From Erysipelothrix sp. (lineage in GTDB: Bacteria; Bacillota_I; Bacilli_A; Erysipelotrichales; Erysipelotrichaceae): a stretch of 64,000 nt of DNA. The notes under the pieces were generated by a model that was given only the letters and a program-made list of their open reading frames with translations, made no database searches and had not been told where the DNA came from. Shown here in pieces: positions 21,095-31,587 of the stretch. Each line of letters begins with the position of its first letter. Within the stretch, counting starts at the first letter, position 1. The translations under genes and the position numbers were made by a program. The DNA lies in NCBI GenBank assembly GCA_012735275.1, contig JAAYHR010000018.1, positions 1 to 64,000 on the forward strand, written 5' to 3'.

Positions 21095-22477
21095 CTAAAA
21101 TACAACTCCCGGATTTAAACGACATGGGGCAGTATTCCCATTATCTTGACAACGTCTTGATAATGACATTCCAACATTATGATGGAGACTACCATTCCAT
21201 GAAGCGACATAATCACTAATACTTTGTGTCCCTAAATAAAATACCTCAACATGCACGTGTGGTCCTGTTGAGTTTCCTGAAGATCCAACTCTACCAATTG
21301 TTTGACCAGCAGTAACTACTGAGCCTTTGGCAATTGGCGATCCTGATTGCATATGTAGGTACATGATTCCATATAGTTTCCCATTTACACTAGTAATCAT
21401 ATGTACTTGATTCCCACCGCCGGCAAGTCCACCACTAGATCCACACCAGTTTCCTAGTGCTCCAGTTGATCCGCAGTTATCAGAAGATGCGATAATGATT
21501 CCGTTAGCCGCTGCTCGAATTGATGTTCCCATAGGAGCCGCATAGTCATGGCCTAGATGAATGGCAGCTAACCCTAATTTATTAGGGGGATATGCCCAAA
21601 CTCCCGCAGAAAGGTATCCACCAGCTAATGGTCTTGTAAAGCCATTTGATGGTGGTAATGCTTCTAAAGCTTTCTTATTAGCTGCGACTTGTCTTCTGAC
21701 CGAAGCTGCATCGGCAAAAGCTTGGGATTGTAAAGCCGCCAGATCAGCCATCATTTTTTGGTAGTTCGCTATAACGATATCAACTTCAGCCTTTAAGACT
21801 TCAGTCGACTGTTTATTAATTTCAATCGTTTTAATATTATTTGCGATTGTGGTTTTATTTGATTCGAGCGTCTGTTGTGATGATTTCTGTTCTTCGATTA
21901 ATGCATTAATTTCTTGAATTTGAATTGCTTCGAAATTCATAATATCGGAGACAATTGTCATTGATGATATTAAAGTTGCAAAGTCGATTGATTTAAATAA
22001 GAAATCTATTTCATAACCGAAGCGCATATCTGATTGCGTCTTGCGCATTCTTTCAATTATTATCTCATCTTTTTTCTTTATTTCTTCTTCACGTGCTTTG
22101 ATTTCGGCTTCAATCTTTTTAATTGAGGCTTCAAGTGTCGCAATCTCGCCTTGAAGCGCCGAGATCTCTGATGCAAAGCCATCAATTTTAGCTTGGAACT
22201 CTTCAGCTAGTGCCATTTGCTTATTGATATCATCTTTATGCTTGTTCATTTCACCTTTATACTGGTTGATTTGAGCATTAGCTGATTCAATTTTTTCATT
22301 TAGATAAGCATTAAAACTTAAACAGGTTGAATTGTTCTTTTGTGCAGTTTCTGGATTTGAACAAAGTTGTTTGTAGTAATCCTCATTCGCCTTAAAATCA
22401 TTAGCTTGAATAGTTGTGAAGTTAAATAGTAGGAATAATGATAGTAGCGATATAATTATTTTATTATTTTTTTTCAT
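21095..22477 (-). CDS. M23 peptidoglycan endopeptidase with coiled-coil (EnvC-like), FtsEX partner
   Basis: Signal peptide, long coiled coil, HLGHDYAAPMGTSIRAAANG..., GSSGNSTGPHVHVEVF; directly downstream of ftsX. Start probably MKKNN at 22477. Confidence 0.9.
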   Translation of the reverse strand: MKKNNKIIISLLSLFLLFNFTTIQANDFKANEDYYKQLCSNPETAQKNNSTCLSFNAYLNEKIESANAQINQYKGEMNKHKDDINKQMALAEEFQAKIDGFASEISALQGEIATLEASIKKIEAEIKAREEEIKKKDEIIIERMRKTQSDMRFGYEIDFLFKSIDFATLISSMTIVSDIMNFEAIQIQEINALIEEQKSSQQTLESNKTTIANNIKTIEINKQSTEVLKAEVDIVIANYQKMMADLAALQSQAFADAASVRRQVAANKKALEALPPSNGFTRPLAGGYLSAGVWAYPPNKLGLAAIHLGHDYAAPMGTSIRAAANGIIIASSDNCGSTGALGNWCGSSGGLAGGGNQVHMITSVNGKLYGIMYLHMQSGSPIAKGSVVTAGQTIGRVGSSGNSTGPHVHVEVFYLGTQSISDYVASWNGSLHHNVGMSLSRRCQDNGNTAPCRLNPGVVF

Positions 22478-23376
22478 TAACGTTTCCACCTTAAGAATCT
22501 AGTTACTGATATAAATGATCCAACAAGACCAACCCCAACTCCAATCGCAAGTAGGATTGCCGATAGGTAGATTACAAATGGGAAGATTGGTTGAATTACG
22601 AACATTTTTGATAGTAGCATTCCACCGGTTGCTTTATATAAGTATGAGTAACCGAAATAAGCTAGTGTGATTGGGATAATTGATCCAAGGATTCCAATAA
22701 TAATACCACCAACTAAATATGGCGCACGGATAAAGCGGTTTGATGCTCCAACATTACGCATAATTCCAATCTCTTCTCTTTGTGAGTAGATTGATGATTT
22801 AATTGTGTTTGATATTAAGTACATTGCTAAAAGGGTTAGGATTACAACAATAATCCAGCCGGTCTTTTGCATTGAGTTTAAGGCATTAACTAAAGTTTCA
22901 ACGCCATCACCACCCTGCTCAGCTGTGTGGACACCATTTAATGATGATATCTGTTCATTGATTGCTGATAAGTGACTTGCATCGGTAACCTCTACAATAA
23001 AGATATTGTGAAGTGGGTTGTTTTTCCCTTGGTGACGGCGGTAGTACTCAGCTTGTTGTGGATATAGATTTATCTGTTTCTCTAACTCATCATGCTTACT
23101 TGAGAATTCAACATCCGAAACATTTTTAATTGTTGAAACTTTCTCTTGTAGTATGGCAATATCATCATCGGTAATATCTAGATCAATTTTCACGACGATA
23201 TTTAGTGATGATTTAATTGAATCTGATATTGATGTAATATTGGTTGATATAACAATAAATACCCCAACTAAGATTAGGGTAATTGTTACGGCTGAAATAC
23301 TGGATATCGACATAGCTAGGTTTCTAAAGATATTAATAAATCCTTCTTTTATATGTCTAAAAAATCTATTAATCAT
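22477..23376 (-). CDS. ftsX: Cell division protein FtsX
   Basis: FRHIKEGFINIFRNLAMSISSISAVTITLILVG, SQREEIGIMRNVGASNRFIRAPYLVGG. Confidence 0.95.
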   Translation of the reverse strand: MINRFFRHIKEGFINIFRNLAMSISSISAVTITLILVGVFIVISTNITSISDSIKSSLNIVVKIDLDITDDDIAILQEKVSTIKNVSDVEFSSKHDELEKQINLYPQQAEYYRRHQGKNNPLHNIFIVEVTDASHLSAINEQISSLNGVHTAEQGGDGVETLVNALNSMQKTGWIIVVILTLLAMYLISNTIKSSIYSQREEIGIMRNVGASNRFIRAPYLVGGIIIGILGSIIPITLAYFGYSYLYKATGGMLLSKMFVIQPIFPFVIYLSAILLAIGVGVGLVGSFISVTRFLRWKR

Positions 23377-24076
23377 CTGCTAGACCTTGCCTTTCATTTA
23401 AGTAGCCGCCTGATTCTGAGTCAGATGCTACATAGCCGCTATCTAAAATAATGGTACGTTTCTTAAATTCGTTAACAATTGAATCATCATGGGTAACCAT
23501 AATAATTGTTGTTTTTTCTTCTTTATTGATTTTCTCAAGTAGGGCAATAATTTCGCGTGACATGAGTGGATCTAAGTTTCCGGTTGGCTCATCGGCAATT
23601 AACAATCTTGGGTTGTTGGCAATGGCACGGGCAATCGCCGCCCTTTGTTGTTGTCCTCCGGATAATTCATCAGGAAAAGAGTTTGCCTTATCAGCAATTC
23701 CAGTTAATTGGAGGACTTCACGAACACGAACCCGTGCCTTCTTACTATCCATTCCGATTACTTCTAGAGCAAAAAAGACATTTTCGAAAATTGTCTTAGT
23801 TTTTATTAATCTAAAGTCTTGGAAAACAACGCCAATCTTCTGACGGTATTTTGGTACCGCCCGGTGACTTAACTTTCCAACATTGATATCAGAGATAAAG
23901 GCCTCGCCAGCGCTTGGAATTATCTCAGAGTTTATAATTTTAATTAGTGTTGACTTACCTGATCCGGTTGTTCCGATCACGTAGACAAATTCACCTTTTT
24001 GTATTTTTATATTAATCTCATTTAAAGCATGAACCCCATTAGGATACCTTTTTGAAATATTTACTAAATTAACCAA
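23369..24076 (-). CDS. ftsE: Cell division ATP-binding protein FtsE
   Basis: Walker A GTTGSGKST, LSGGQQQRAAIARAIANNPRLLIADEPTGNLDP; upstream of ftsX. Confidence 0.96.
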   Translation of the reverse strand: MVNLVNISKRYPNGVHALNEINIKIQKGEFVYVIGTTGSGKSTLIKIINSEIIPSAGEAFISDINVGKLSHRAVPKYRQKIGVVFQDFRLIKTKTIFENVFFALEVIGMDSKKARVRVREVLQLTGIADKANSFPDELSGGQQQRAAIARAIANNPRLLIADEPTGNLDPLMSREIIALLEKINKEEKTTIIMVTHDDSIVNEFKKRTIILDSGYVASDSESGGYLNERQGLADD

Positions 24077-24185
24077 AAAATCACATCCTTACTTAAAATA
24101 TTATATCACAAAATATGTGTTATTTTTGTGTCCATCAACCAATAATTATTACCCTTTAGTGTTATAATGTTAAAAAGGAGCAATT

Positions 24186-25034
24186 ATGAAAATTATAAAA
24201 AATAGAAATTCAAATTATCAACTAATCGATCTTGAAGATGGTTATAAGTTTGAGCAGATAGGTAATAAAGTAATAAAAAGGCCAGATGCTAACGCTAAAG
24301 GTGTAATTACAAAGAAGAATCTTAATGATGATCTTTACGCTGAATATGTTGGTGAACCTGGCAAAGGTGAGTTTATCGTTAACGGTGAAATCGATGATGA
24401 TTGGATTATGAATCATTTAGATTTAAACTTAAAAGTTAAACTTACTTCATATAAACACATTGGTGTCTTCCCAGAACAAGAATTACACTGGGATTATGTT
24501 ACAGATAAGATTAAACATGCTGATCGTGATATTAAAGTATTGAACTTATTCGCATACACAGGGGCTGCAAGTATCAATGCCGCACAAGCTGGAGCTAGCG
24601 AAGTAGTTCATGTGGAAGCCTTAAAGCAATTAAACACATGGGCAAAAGAAAACTCAGAGTTATCAAATACAAGTGATAAAAATATTCGCTATATGCAAGA
24701 TGATGTTCTAACTTTCTTAAAACGTGAAATTAAAAGAGGTAATAAATACCAAGTTATTATTATGGATCCCCCAAGCTTTGGCCGCGGACCTAATAAGCAA
24801 ATCTGGAAGTTCGAAGACAATATTGATGAGCTATTAAATCTTTGTAGCCAAGTCTTAGAAAATCCACTCGCGGTGGTAATCTCAACTTATACAAATGGTT
24901 ATAATAAGCAAAAATTAAAATCAAGACTTGAAAAATTCTTCCCTGCGGGATCAGTTGATACATATAATATGTTTTTAGAATCAAGCACTAAAAAAACACT
25001 ATACTGTGGAACAGGTGGTGTTATCGATTTTTAA
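24186..25034 (+). CDS. Class I SAM-dependent methyltransferase (RlmI/RlmK-like)
   Basis: VLNLFAYTGAASINAAQAGASEVVHVEALKQ, VIIMDPPSFGRG. Confidence 0.88.
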   Translation: MKIIKNRNSNYQLIDLEDGYKFEQIGNKVIKRPDANAKGVITKKNLNDDLYAEYVGEPGKGEFIVNGEIDDDWIMNHLDLNLKVKLTSYKHIGVFPEQELHWDYVTDKIKHADRDIKVLNLFAYTGAASINAAQAGASEVVHVEALKQLNTWAKENSELSNTSDKNIRYMQDDVLTFLKREIKRGNKYQVIIMDPPSFGRGPNKQIWKFEDNIDELLNLCSQVLENPLAVVISTYTNGYNKQKLKSRLEKFFPAGSVDTYNMFLESSTKKTLYCGTGGVIDF

Positions 25035-25698
25035 AGATATTCAAATCCTCTATGAAGACAATCATTTACTAGTAGTTAATAAACCTGTAAACATGTTAAT
25101 GCAAGGCGACGCTACTGGCGATAATGATTTACTTTCAATAATGAAGAACTATATAAAAGTAACCTACAATAAACCTAACGAAGCCTACTTGGGACTTGTC
25201 CATCGATTAGATCGAGTTACAGGCGGGGTTTGTGTCTTTGCGAAAACGTCAAAGGCCGCATCAAGATTGTCTAATCAAATTAGACTCCAAGAATGGAAAA
25301 AAACATATTTCGTAATTACTGATAATGTCCCACATATAAAAGAGCAAAAATTAGTTGACTACTTATATAAGGATCGTAAAAGTAATACCTCATATGTTGT
25401 ATCTTCACAAAATAAAGAAGCGAAGAAATCATTATTAAAGTATAAATTATTAAATACACATAAAAATCATGCTTTAATAAATGTAGATTTAATTACCGGT
25501 CGTTCCCACCAAATTAGAGTACAGTTTGCCAATGCTGGCATGCCCCTCTTTGGCGATCACCGTTATAATAAACAAGTTGTTAGAAATACGCAAATTAAAT
25601 TATTTGCTTATGAGTTGACACTAATTCATCCAACTTTAAAAGAAGAAATGACCTTTCAAGCACCAATGCCAAGACATGGCTTGTGGCGAGAATTTTAA
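25006..25698 (+). CDS. RluA-family pseudouridine synthase (GTG start)
   Basis: LVHRLDRVTGGVCVFAKT, TGRSHQIRVQFANAGMPLFGDHRY. Confidence 0.92.
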   Translation: MEQVVLSIFKDIQILYEDNHLLVVNKPVNMLMQGDATGDNDLLSIMKNYIKVTYNKPNEAYLGLVHRLDRVTGGVCVFAKTSKAASRLSNQIRLQEWKKTYFVITDNVPHIKEQKLVDYLYKDRKSNTSYVVSSQNKEAKKSLLKYKLLNTHKNHALINVDLITGRSHQIRVQFANAGMPLFGDHRYNKQVVRNTQIKLFAYELTLIHPTLKEEMTFQAPMPRHGLWREF

Positions 25699-25727
25699 AG
25701 GCAGATCCAATGATCTGCCTTTTTTTA
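25697..25727. terminator. Convergent rho-independent terminator
   Basis: AAAGGCAGATC-CAAT-GATCTGCCTTTTTTT between convergent genes. Confidence 0.85.
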
Positions 25728-26948
25728 TCTTATTTTTCTAACAAAACGAATAAACTTATCAACTAAGCTATTAGCTTGGTATTCATAGAAGCCAAAGTTT
25801 TCATATAGTTGGCCGGAGAATCCTTTTTTAAAGTAATAAACACCATCTTCATCAGGACGATTAATATATGATCCACGCGTTGCATAAAAATCATATGTTG
25901 AAACATTGTTTGCTAAGGCATATTTCAACATGTGCCATTGCATAAATTGTGGTCCATTAAATGAGAAGTATTTATTATCAGATCCACCAATCAAATAAGT
26001 AATGGTATCTGGAAGACATAAGAAGACACCCGTACAAAGATCAATATAATCACCTGATACACCAGCAATTAAAGCCAGTTTATTCTCAACAGCTCTTAAT
26101 ACATCTTGACTTTGAACCATACGGTTAAGTGATTTCTTCGTATTCTTAGCTTGATCATTAGCAATCTTATCGATTAGGATTGCTTTTTCATTTTCTAAAT
26201 CTTTTCGATATGCTAAAACATCTAGTTTTACAATCGGCATTTTAACAATATAGTCACGATTAAATTCATTAAAGAGTGATTCATAGTAACTAACCGCTCT
26301 AGATGAGAAGTCTTTATTATCAGCTGTTTTATCAACTAAGTTCTTTAAGCGATTAAATTGTCCAACTTCTAATTCCTCATAAACTAAATGCATCTTCATG
26401 GAGTTATTAATTAAACGCTTAGTTTCTCTTTCAAAGGAATCTAGTAGTTCATCTTCACTAGTGAAGTTTGAAATATCTTTCTTGTAGAACCAATTAAACA
26501 TTGTGTCGTTGGCATCAGTATTTGCTAAGTAATTAAAGCCAGTTTCATTTAACTCACTTTTAACTCTTAGAAAATCATTTTGCTCTTCACTAGTTTTTGC
26601 TTCAATATTATGAGTATATGCAGTTAGGTTTGGATTAATTAAACATGAATGACAAGCATTAGCTTCTAAGTACTTTCTTAAAGCGAGAAAATATGGTTTA
26701 GGATTACTATAATCAATAATTGGTCCACCCATACATTCATAATTATAACGATTTAGTACCTTACGCTTATAAAAGAGGCCCGCTCCAACTAAATCACTTG
26801 CTTGAAAGAAGCCAAGTAGTTCATAGTCCCAACTATCTAATCTTCTTCGCTCACCCATAGCTTTGGTTTGCCAAAAAGAGAATTGTGAAGAAGCTTCGAC
26901 ATATTCCTTAAAGACTTTATCATTTATTTTTTTTACTTCAATAATCAC
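25725..26948 (-). CDS. FemAB-family aminoacyltransferase (paralog 2)
   Basis: FSFWQTKAMGERRRLDSWDYELLGFF, CMGGPIIDY, coiled coil, DFYATRGSYINRPDEDGVYYFKKGFSGQLYENFGFYEY. Confidence 0.88.
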   Translation of the reverse strand: MIIEVKKINDKVFKEYVEASSQFSFWQTKAMGERRRLDSWDYELLGFFQASDLVGAGLFYKRKVLNRYNYECMGGPIIDYSNPKPYFLALRKYLEANACHSCLINPNLTAYTHNIEAKTSEEQNDFLRVKSELNETGFNYLANTDANDTMFNWFYKKDISNFTSEDELLDSFERETKRLINNSMKMHLVYEELEVGQFNRLKNLVDKTADNKDFSSRAVSYYESLFNEFNRDYIVKMPIVKLDVLAYRKDLENEKAILIDKIANDQAKNTKKSLNRMVQSQDVLRAVENKLALIAGVSGDYIDLCTGVFLCLPDTITYLIGGSDNKYFSFNGPQFMQWHMLKYALANNVSTYDFYATRGSYINRPDEDGVYYFKKGFSGQLYENFGFYEYQANSLVDKFIRFVRKIR

Positions 26949-27811
26949 TTACTCACCTTTTCAATTTCTAAAAACGCATATATTTCAGCACGACGATTTT
27001 CACAGTCCATATATCCAGTATCAAAGAGATCTTTCAATTGAGTGTGGTCACCACCAAATCTTCCAATATCAAATGTTTTTGATGGATATAGCTCTAGCGC
27101 TTGTTTGTTTTTAACTAATTCATTTATTAATGTTTTTTGTTCATAGTAAATACTTTTTCTATTCTTAACTAAGTTTCTAAATGTTTTATAGGTACGATAA
27201 AAGATTGCTAATAAGAAGTTAGTTGGCCAACCAGTTTCCGGTCGAACGTAATCTTGTGGCTTTGTGGTAATAACTAAATGTTTATCAACACCCATTTCCA
27301 GTGATCGTTTAATTGGGATCATATGTTCAGCACCAGCATCAGCATATAATCTTCCATCAATTTCAACCTTTTTTCCAGCAATCGGAATTAATGATGCTGC
27401 TAATAAGTATTTATAGTCTTCATCTAATTCTTGAACAGGAATCCAAACTGTTCTCCCGGCTTCTAAATCGTATACTCCTATTTCAGCAGATTTTGGATAT
27501 GCTCTTAATTTTTCAAAGTTTAAAGGCGCTAATTGTTTAAGGGCATAATCAACTAAGTGTTTATAACCAACAATTTGTCCTTCCTTTAAGAATGTTTTAA
27601 AACCTGTTCTTAAATGGTTTGAAGCTAAATCAACTGCGACCTTTTCTAAGTAAGCAGAGTCACCTGCGATTGAGTTTGCTAAATGGTGGGCACCAGATGA
27701 AATTCCGGCACTATAATCAAATTCGATTCCTTCATCTTTGAACCAAGATAAGGCACCGGCTGTATAGGCTCCACGTAATCCGCCACCTTCTAATACTAAA
27801 CCTGTTTTCAT
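26945..27811 (-). CDS. Patatin-like phospholipase
   Basis: GLVLEGGGLRGAYTAG, nucleophile elbow GISSG, YADAGAEHMIPI; RBS supports start at 27811. Confidence 0.92.
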   Translation of the reverse strand: MKTGLVLEGGGLRGAYTAGALSWFKDEGIEFDYSAGISSGAHHLANSIAGDSAYLEKVAVDLASNHLRTGFKTFLKEGQIVGYKHLVDYALKQLAPLNFEKLRAYPKSAEIGVYDLEAGRTVWIPVQELDEDYKYLLAASLIPIAGKKVEIDGRLYADAGAEHMIPIKRSLEMGVDKHLVITTKPQDYVRPETGWPTNFLLAIFYRTYKTFRNLVKNRKSIYYEQKTLINELVKNKQALELYPSKTFDIGRFGGDHTQLKDLFDTGYMDCENRRAEIYAFLEIEKVSK

Positions 27812-27821
27812 AATATCTCCT

Positions 27822-29339
27822 TTATAGTAATGGACTAAAGACACCAATAACCTGTCTTATAGCTCGCTTAATTCTTGATGTATTTAAGACATCGGCTTCA
27901 GTAATTTCAATACTTGCGGCAATTGTTTCTTCAAAGTCTTTAATTAAGCCATCAATTGCTTTTGTTTTATACATGATTGCACCACTCTCGAAGTTTAGAT
28001 AGTAAGATCTAAAATCTAAGTTGGCAGATCCAACAATACCAGTAGTATCATCAGATAATAAGTTTTTTGAATGAATAAAGCCAGGCTTATATTCATAAAT
28101 ACGCACACCATTAGCAATGAAGTCAGCATAGTTTGACTGTGTCACCGCATGGACATACCATTTATCTGGCTTATGCGGAACAATAATTCTAACATCAACC
28201 CCTGATTTACTCGTTAGAATTAGCATACGCTTCATCTCATTAGATGGGATTAAGTATGGTGTCATAATATATAAGTATTTTTTTGAGTTAATAATAAAGT
28301 TTAAATGGATATTCTCACCAAGAGCTTCACCATCGGTTGGACTATCTGAGTAAGGTTGAACATAACCTTGACCCGTAAATTCATAATTAGGATTATAGAC
28401 TTCTATGTCTTCTTCAATATTATTTAAGACATTCCAAAATTGCAGGAACATAACGGTTAAGGACCAGACTGCTGCCCCTTCTAGTTTAATTGCTGAATCT
28501 TTCCAGTGACCAAAACGTTCTAATCTATTAACATATTCATCACCAAGATTTATACCACCTAAGTAGCCAACCTTACCATCGATAGATAAGATTTTTCTGT
28601 GGTCACGATTATTCATTTGAACTAACATGACTGGACGCAGTTTATTAAAGACATGCACCTTAATTCCATAACTCTCTAAGGTTTCTTGATAATTATCCGG
28701 AAGATTCGTAATTGTTCCCGCATCATCATACATAACTCTAACATCGACACCTTGTCTAACTTTTTTAATTAAGATATCTAACATTGAGTTCCACATAATT
28801 CCTTCACGAATAATGAAATATTCTAAGAAGATATATTTTTCGGCTTTTTCAAGTTCAATTAGCATCGAAGCTAGTTTATCTTCACCAACTGGATAATAGT
28901 CAACATCAGTATTCTCATAAACTGGAAATGAGCCAGCTCGTAAGATATACTCAAACTGTTTTTCCATTGATTTCGACTTCAATTTAATCTCTTCAAGTAA
29001 CCTTGTATCTTGTGGTAAAACTAAGGCTGGATCTAAATTCTTTTGTTCTTTTAAACGACGGAGTCCCTTTGGTATTTGCTTATTAGCAAACATTAAATAA
29101 ATTAGTGCTCCAAAACCTGGAATTAGTAAGATAATTACAATCCAAGCAACCGATATTGACTGGTTTTTACTAGAGTTAACTAATTCAATTACGATAAATA
29201 AACCAATGACTGTTAAAATGATATCAACGATTGGTGGAAGTCCCCCAAATAATTCAATAACAATATACAATTGTAATACGAGAAGTAGAACAACTAGAAC
29301 CAATCTGCTCGATAAGAACTTAAATATTCTTTTTAACAT
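27822..29339 (-). CDS. cls: Cardiolipin synthase
   Basis: Two N-terminal TMs and two HKD motifs: HRKILSIDGKVGYLGGINLGDEY and HSKNLLSDDTTGIVGSANLDFRS. Confidence 0.94.
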   Translation of the reverse strand: MLKRIFKFLSSRLVLVVLLLVLQLYIVIELFGGLPPIVDIILTVIGLFIVIELVNSSKNQSISVAWIVIILLIPGFGALIYLMFANKQIPKGLRRLKEQKNLDPALVLPQDTRLLEEIKLKSKSMEKQFEYILRAGSFPVYENTDVDYYPVGEDKLASMLIELEKAEKYIFLEYFIIREGIMWNSMLDILIKKVRQGVDVRVMYDDAGTITNLPDNYQETLESYGIKVHVFNKLRPVMLVQMNNRDHRKILSIDGKVGYLGGINLGDEYVNRLERFGHWKDSAIKLEGAAVWSLTVMFLQFWNVLNNIEEDIEVYNPNYEFTGQGYVQPYSDSPTDGEALGENIHLNFIINSKKYLYIMTPYLIPSNEMKRMLILTSKSGVDVRIIVPHKPDKWYVHAVTQSNYADFIANGVRIYEYKPGFIHSKNLLSDDTTGIVGSANLDFRSYYLNFESGAIMYKTKAIDGLIKDFEETIAASIEITEADVLNTSRIKRAIRQVIGVFSPLL

Positions 29340-29470
29340 TTTCTACCTCTTTTCTTTCCTTATTATACCAAATTTTTACGCTAATATGAGATGTTTGCTA
29401 GCTAATAGTTGCACATAGGCTACAAGCACTGCTTAAAATAGAGTATAATTAACTAGAAAAGAGGTATACT

Positions 29471-30451
29471 ATGAAAATTGGGATAATTGGAACTAACTTT
29501 GTTAGTGATGCAATGGTAGAAGCAAGTCTTCTAGTAAATGAATTTGAACTTACAGTTGTTTGTAGTCGTAATATTGATAATGCAAAAGCATTTGCAGAAA
29601 AACATAATATTGCAAACTACACAGATAATCATGAAGATTTCCTTGATTATGATTTAGATGCTGTTTATATAGCCGTACCAAATGTTTTACACAAAGATTT
29701 AACAATCTATTTCTTAAACAATAAGATTCCGGTATTCTGTGAAAAGCCAATGGCAAGTAACTATGATGAAGTTAAAGAAATGATTGATGCATCAGTGCAA
29801 AACAATACTCTATTAATGGAAGGAATTGTGCCAATTTATACAGATGCAATCCAAGTAATTAAAGATAATCTAAGTGAGATCGGTCAAGTAAGAAGTGCAA
29901 TTATGGCAATGAATCAATATTCATCACGCTATGACGCTTACCGTGAAGGCCAAGTCTTAAATGCCTTTAAACCAGAATTATCAAATGGTTCAACAATGGA
30001 TATTGGACTCTATCCACTATCAGTATCAATTGCCCTATTTGGTAAACCGGAGTCAATCTCAGCTAGTGCTTTCCTCTTATCATCGAAAGTAGATGGTAAA
30101 GGAACAATTGTCTTACATTATTGCGATAAAGATATTATCGTTACACACTCAAAAATATCTAACCAAGTATTAATTCCTGAGATTCAGGGTGAAGACGGTG
30201 TAATTCAAATGAGCCATGTTAGTTTATTAAACGAAGTAAGTATTACTAAGAACAAAGCCGAAAAAGAAGTTCTATACTCTGACTTTGAAACACCAAGTAT
30301 GTACTTTGAATTTAAAGCTTTAGCAAAAGCTTTAAAAGCAAAAAATATTGAAGCATTCCCAGGAGCGCATCAATTAAGTTTAGATATTCATGAAGTATTA
30401 ACTGAAGCACGTAGACAAACAAATGTTGTCTATCCAGCAGATAAAAAGTAA
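29471..30451 (+). CDS. Gfo/Idh/MocA family oxidoreductase
   Basis: KIGIIGTNFVSDAMVEA, DLDAVYIAVPNVLHKDLTIYFL, PVFCEKPMASN. Confidence 0.92.
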   Translation: MKIGIIGTNFVSDAMVEASLLVNEFELTVVCSRNIDNAKAFAEKHNIANYTDNHEDFLDYDLDAVYIAVPNVLHKDLTIYFLNNKIPVFCEKPMASNYDEVKEMIDASVQNNTLLMEGIVPIYTDAIQVIKDNLSEIGQVRSAIMAMNQYSSRYDAYREGQVLNAFKPELSNGSTMDIGLYPLSVSIALFGKPESISASAFLLSSKVDGKGTIVLHYCDKDIIVTHSKISNQVLIPEIQGEDGVIQMSHVSLLNEVSITKNKAEKEVLYSDFETPSMYFEFKALAKALKAKNIEAFPGAHQLSLDIHEVLTEARRQTNVVYPADKK

Positions 30452-30467
30452 GCTTACGCTTACTTTT
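30444..30467. terminator. Convergent rho-independent terminator
   Basis: AAAAGTAAGC-TTAC-GCTTACTTTTTT. Confidence 0.8.
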
Positions 30468-31587
30468 TTAGTCCAATATTTTGTAGTTCTAATAATTTTT
30501 GATTAAAGTTATATGTATTTTGAAGTTCAATAATATTATCTAAAGCCTTATGGTCAGTGTGGTTAGTAAAGCGCGCTCTGATCATTAGATTTTTTAATGA
30601 GTGACTTGAATCAATATATTCAATGACTTGCGTATTATAACCCTTATACTGCAGAACATTTGATCGAACTGTATCAGTAATTAAAGCACTCATACGCTCT
30701 TTTATAATATTGAAGTCTAACATTTTTTCAAATTGATCTGACTTTAATTGTTTATATAATTCATTTTGACAACAAGGTACCGCAACAATGTATTTAACTT
30801 TCCAAGCTAAGGCTTTGTTTAAAGCTAAGTCAGTTGCTATATCACAAGCGTGTAATGAAATCATCATATCAACATTATCAATTTCGATATCATTGATATC
30901 TCCATGAATAAAGTTTAAGTTTTTATAACCATACTTTTCAGTAAGTGCTTGGTTATCTTTAATAACTGACTCTTTCAAATCAATTCCGTATACTTCAACT
31001 TCAATTTGCTTCACATTGACTAAGTATTCATAAAGCGCAAAAGTTAAGTATGATTTACCTGATCCAAAGTCTACAATTTTAAGTTTTTCTAAATCATCAT
31101 TTTTAATTAAATCATCAACCAGTTCAACATACTTATTGATTTGTTTAAACTTATCAAACATTGTTGAAATAATTTCATTATCATGACTAACTATCTTTAA
31201 GTCTTTAAGTATTTCCATTTCTTTGTAGTTTGAAAGAATGTAGTTTTTACTGCGATTATGGCTCTCAATTACTTGATTAGTTTGAGCGCTAAAGCGACGT
31301 AAGACATTCCCCTTCTTATTGACACGAATATTGTAGTTACCTGTCACAACTTTTCCATCTAATTGCTTATAGGTTTCAAATAGTTCATGCATAAGTCTTT
31401 TCGTTTCAAAACCAGAAAGATGTTTATGGAATACTTGAGTTTCACTATACTCACTAATGGTATACATATTATCAATATTGTCGATCGTAATCTTCTTAAA
31501 CTTCTCACTCTTTTTAAATGGGTTTGAGAAAGTTAGCGAAACAATTTCTTCTTCAAAAATTTCATTAATTATATTATCTATTTTCAT
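30460..31587 (-). CDS. SAM-dependent methyltransferase (Methyltransf_32-like)
   Basis: LKIVDFGSGKSYLTFALYEYL, MMISLHACDIATDLAL, VAVPCCQNEL. Confidence 0.85.
   Translation of the reverse strand: MKIDNIINEIFEEEIVSLTFSNPFKKSEKFKKITIDNIDNMYTISEYSETQVFHKHLSGFETKRLMHELFETYKQLDGKVVTGNYNIRVNKKGNVLRRFSAQTNQVIESHNRSKNYILSNYKEMEILKDLKIVSHDNEIISTMFDKFKQINKYVELVDDLIKNDDLEKLKIVDFGSGKSYLTFALYEYLVNVKQIEVEVYGIDLKESVIKDNQALTEKYGYKNLNFIHGDINDIEIDNVDMMISLHACDIATDLALNKALAWKVKYIVAVPCCQNELYKQLKSDQFEKMLDFNIIKERMSALITDTVRSNVLQYKGYNTQVIEYIDSSHSLKNLMIRARFTNHTDHKALDNIIELQNTYNFNQKLLELQNIGLKK

Noticed and set aside
23451-23843. 130-aa plus ORF opposite ftsE
   Set aside because: Antisense to conserved ABC ATPase motifs.
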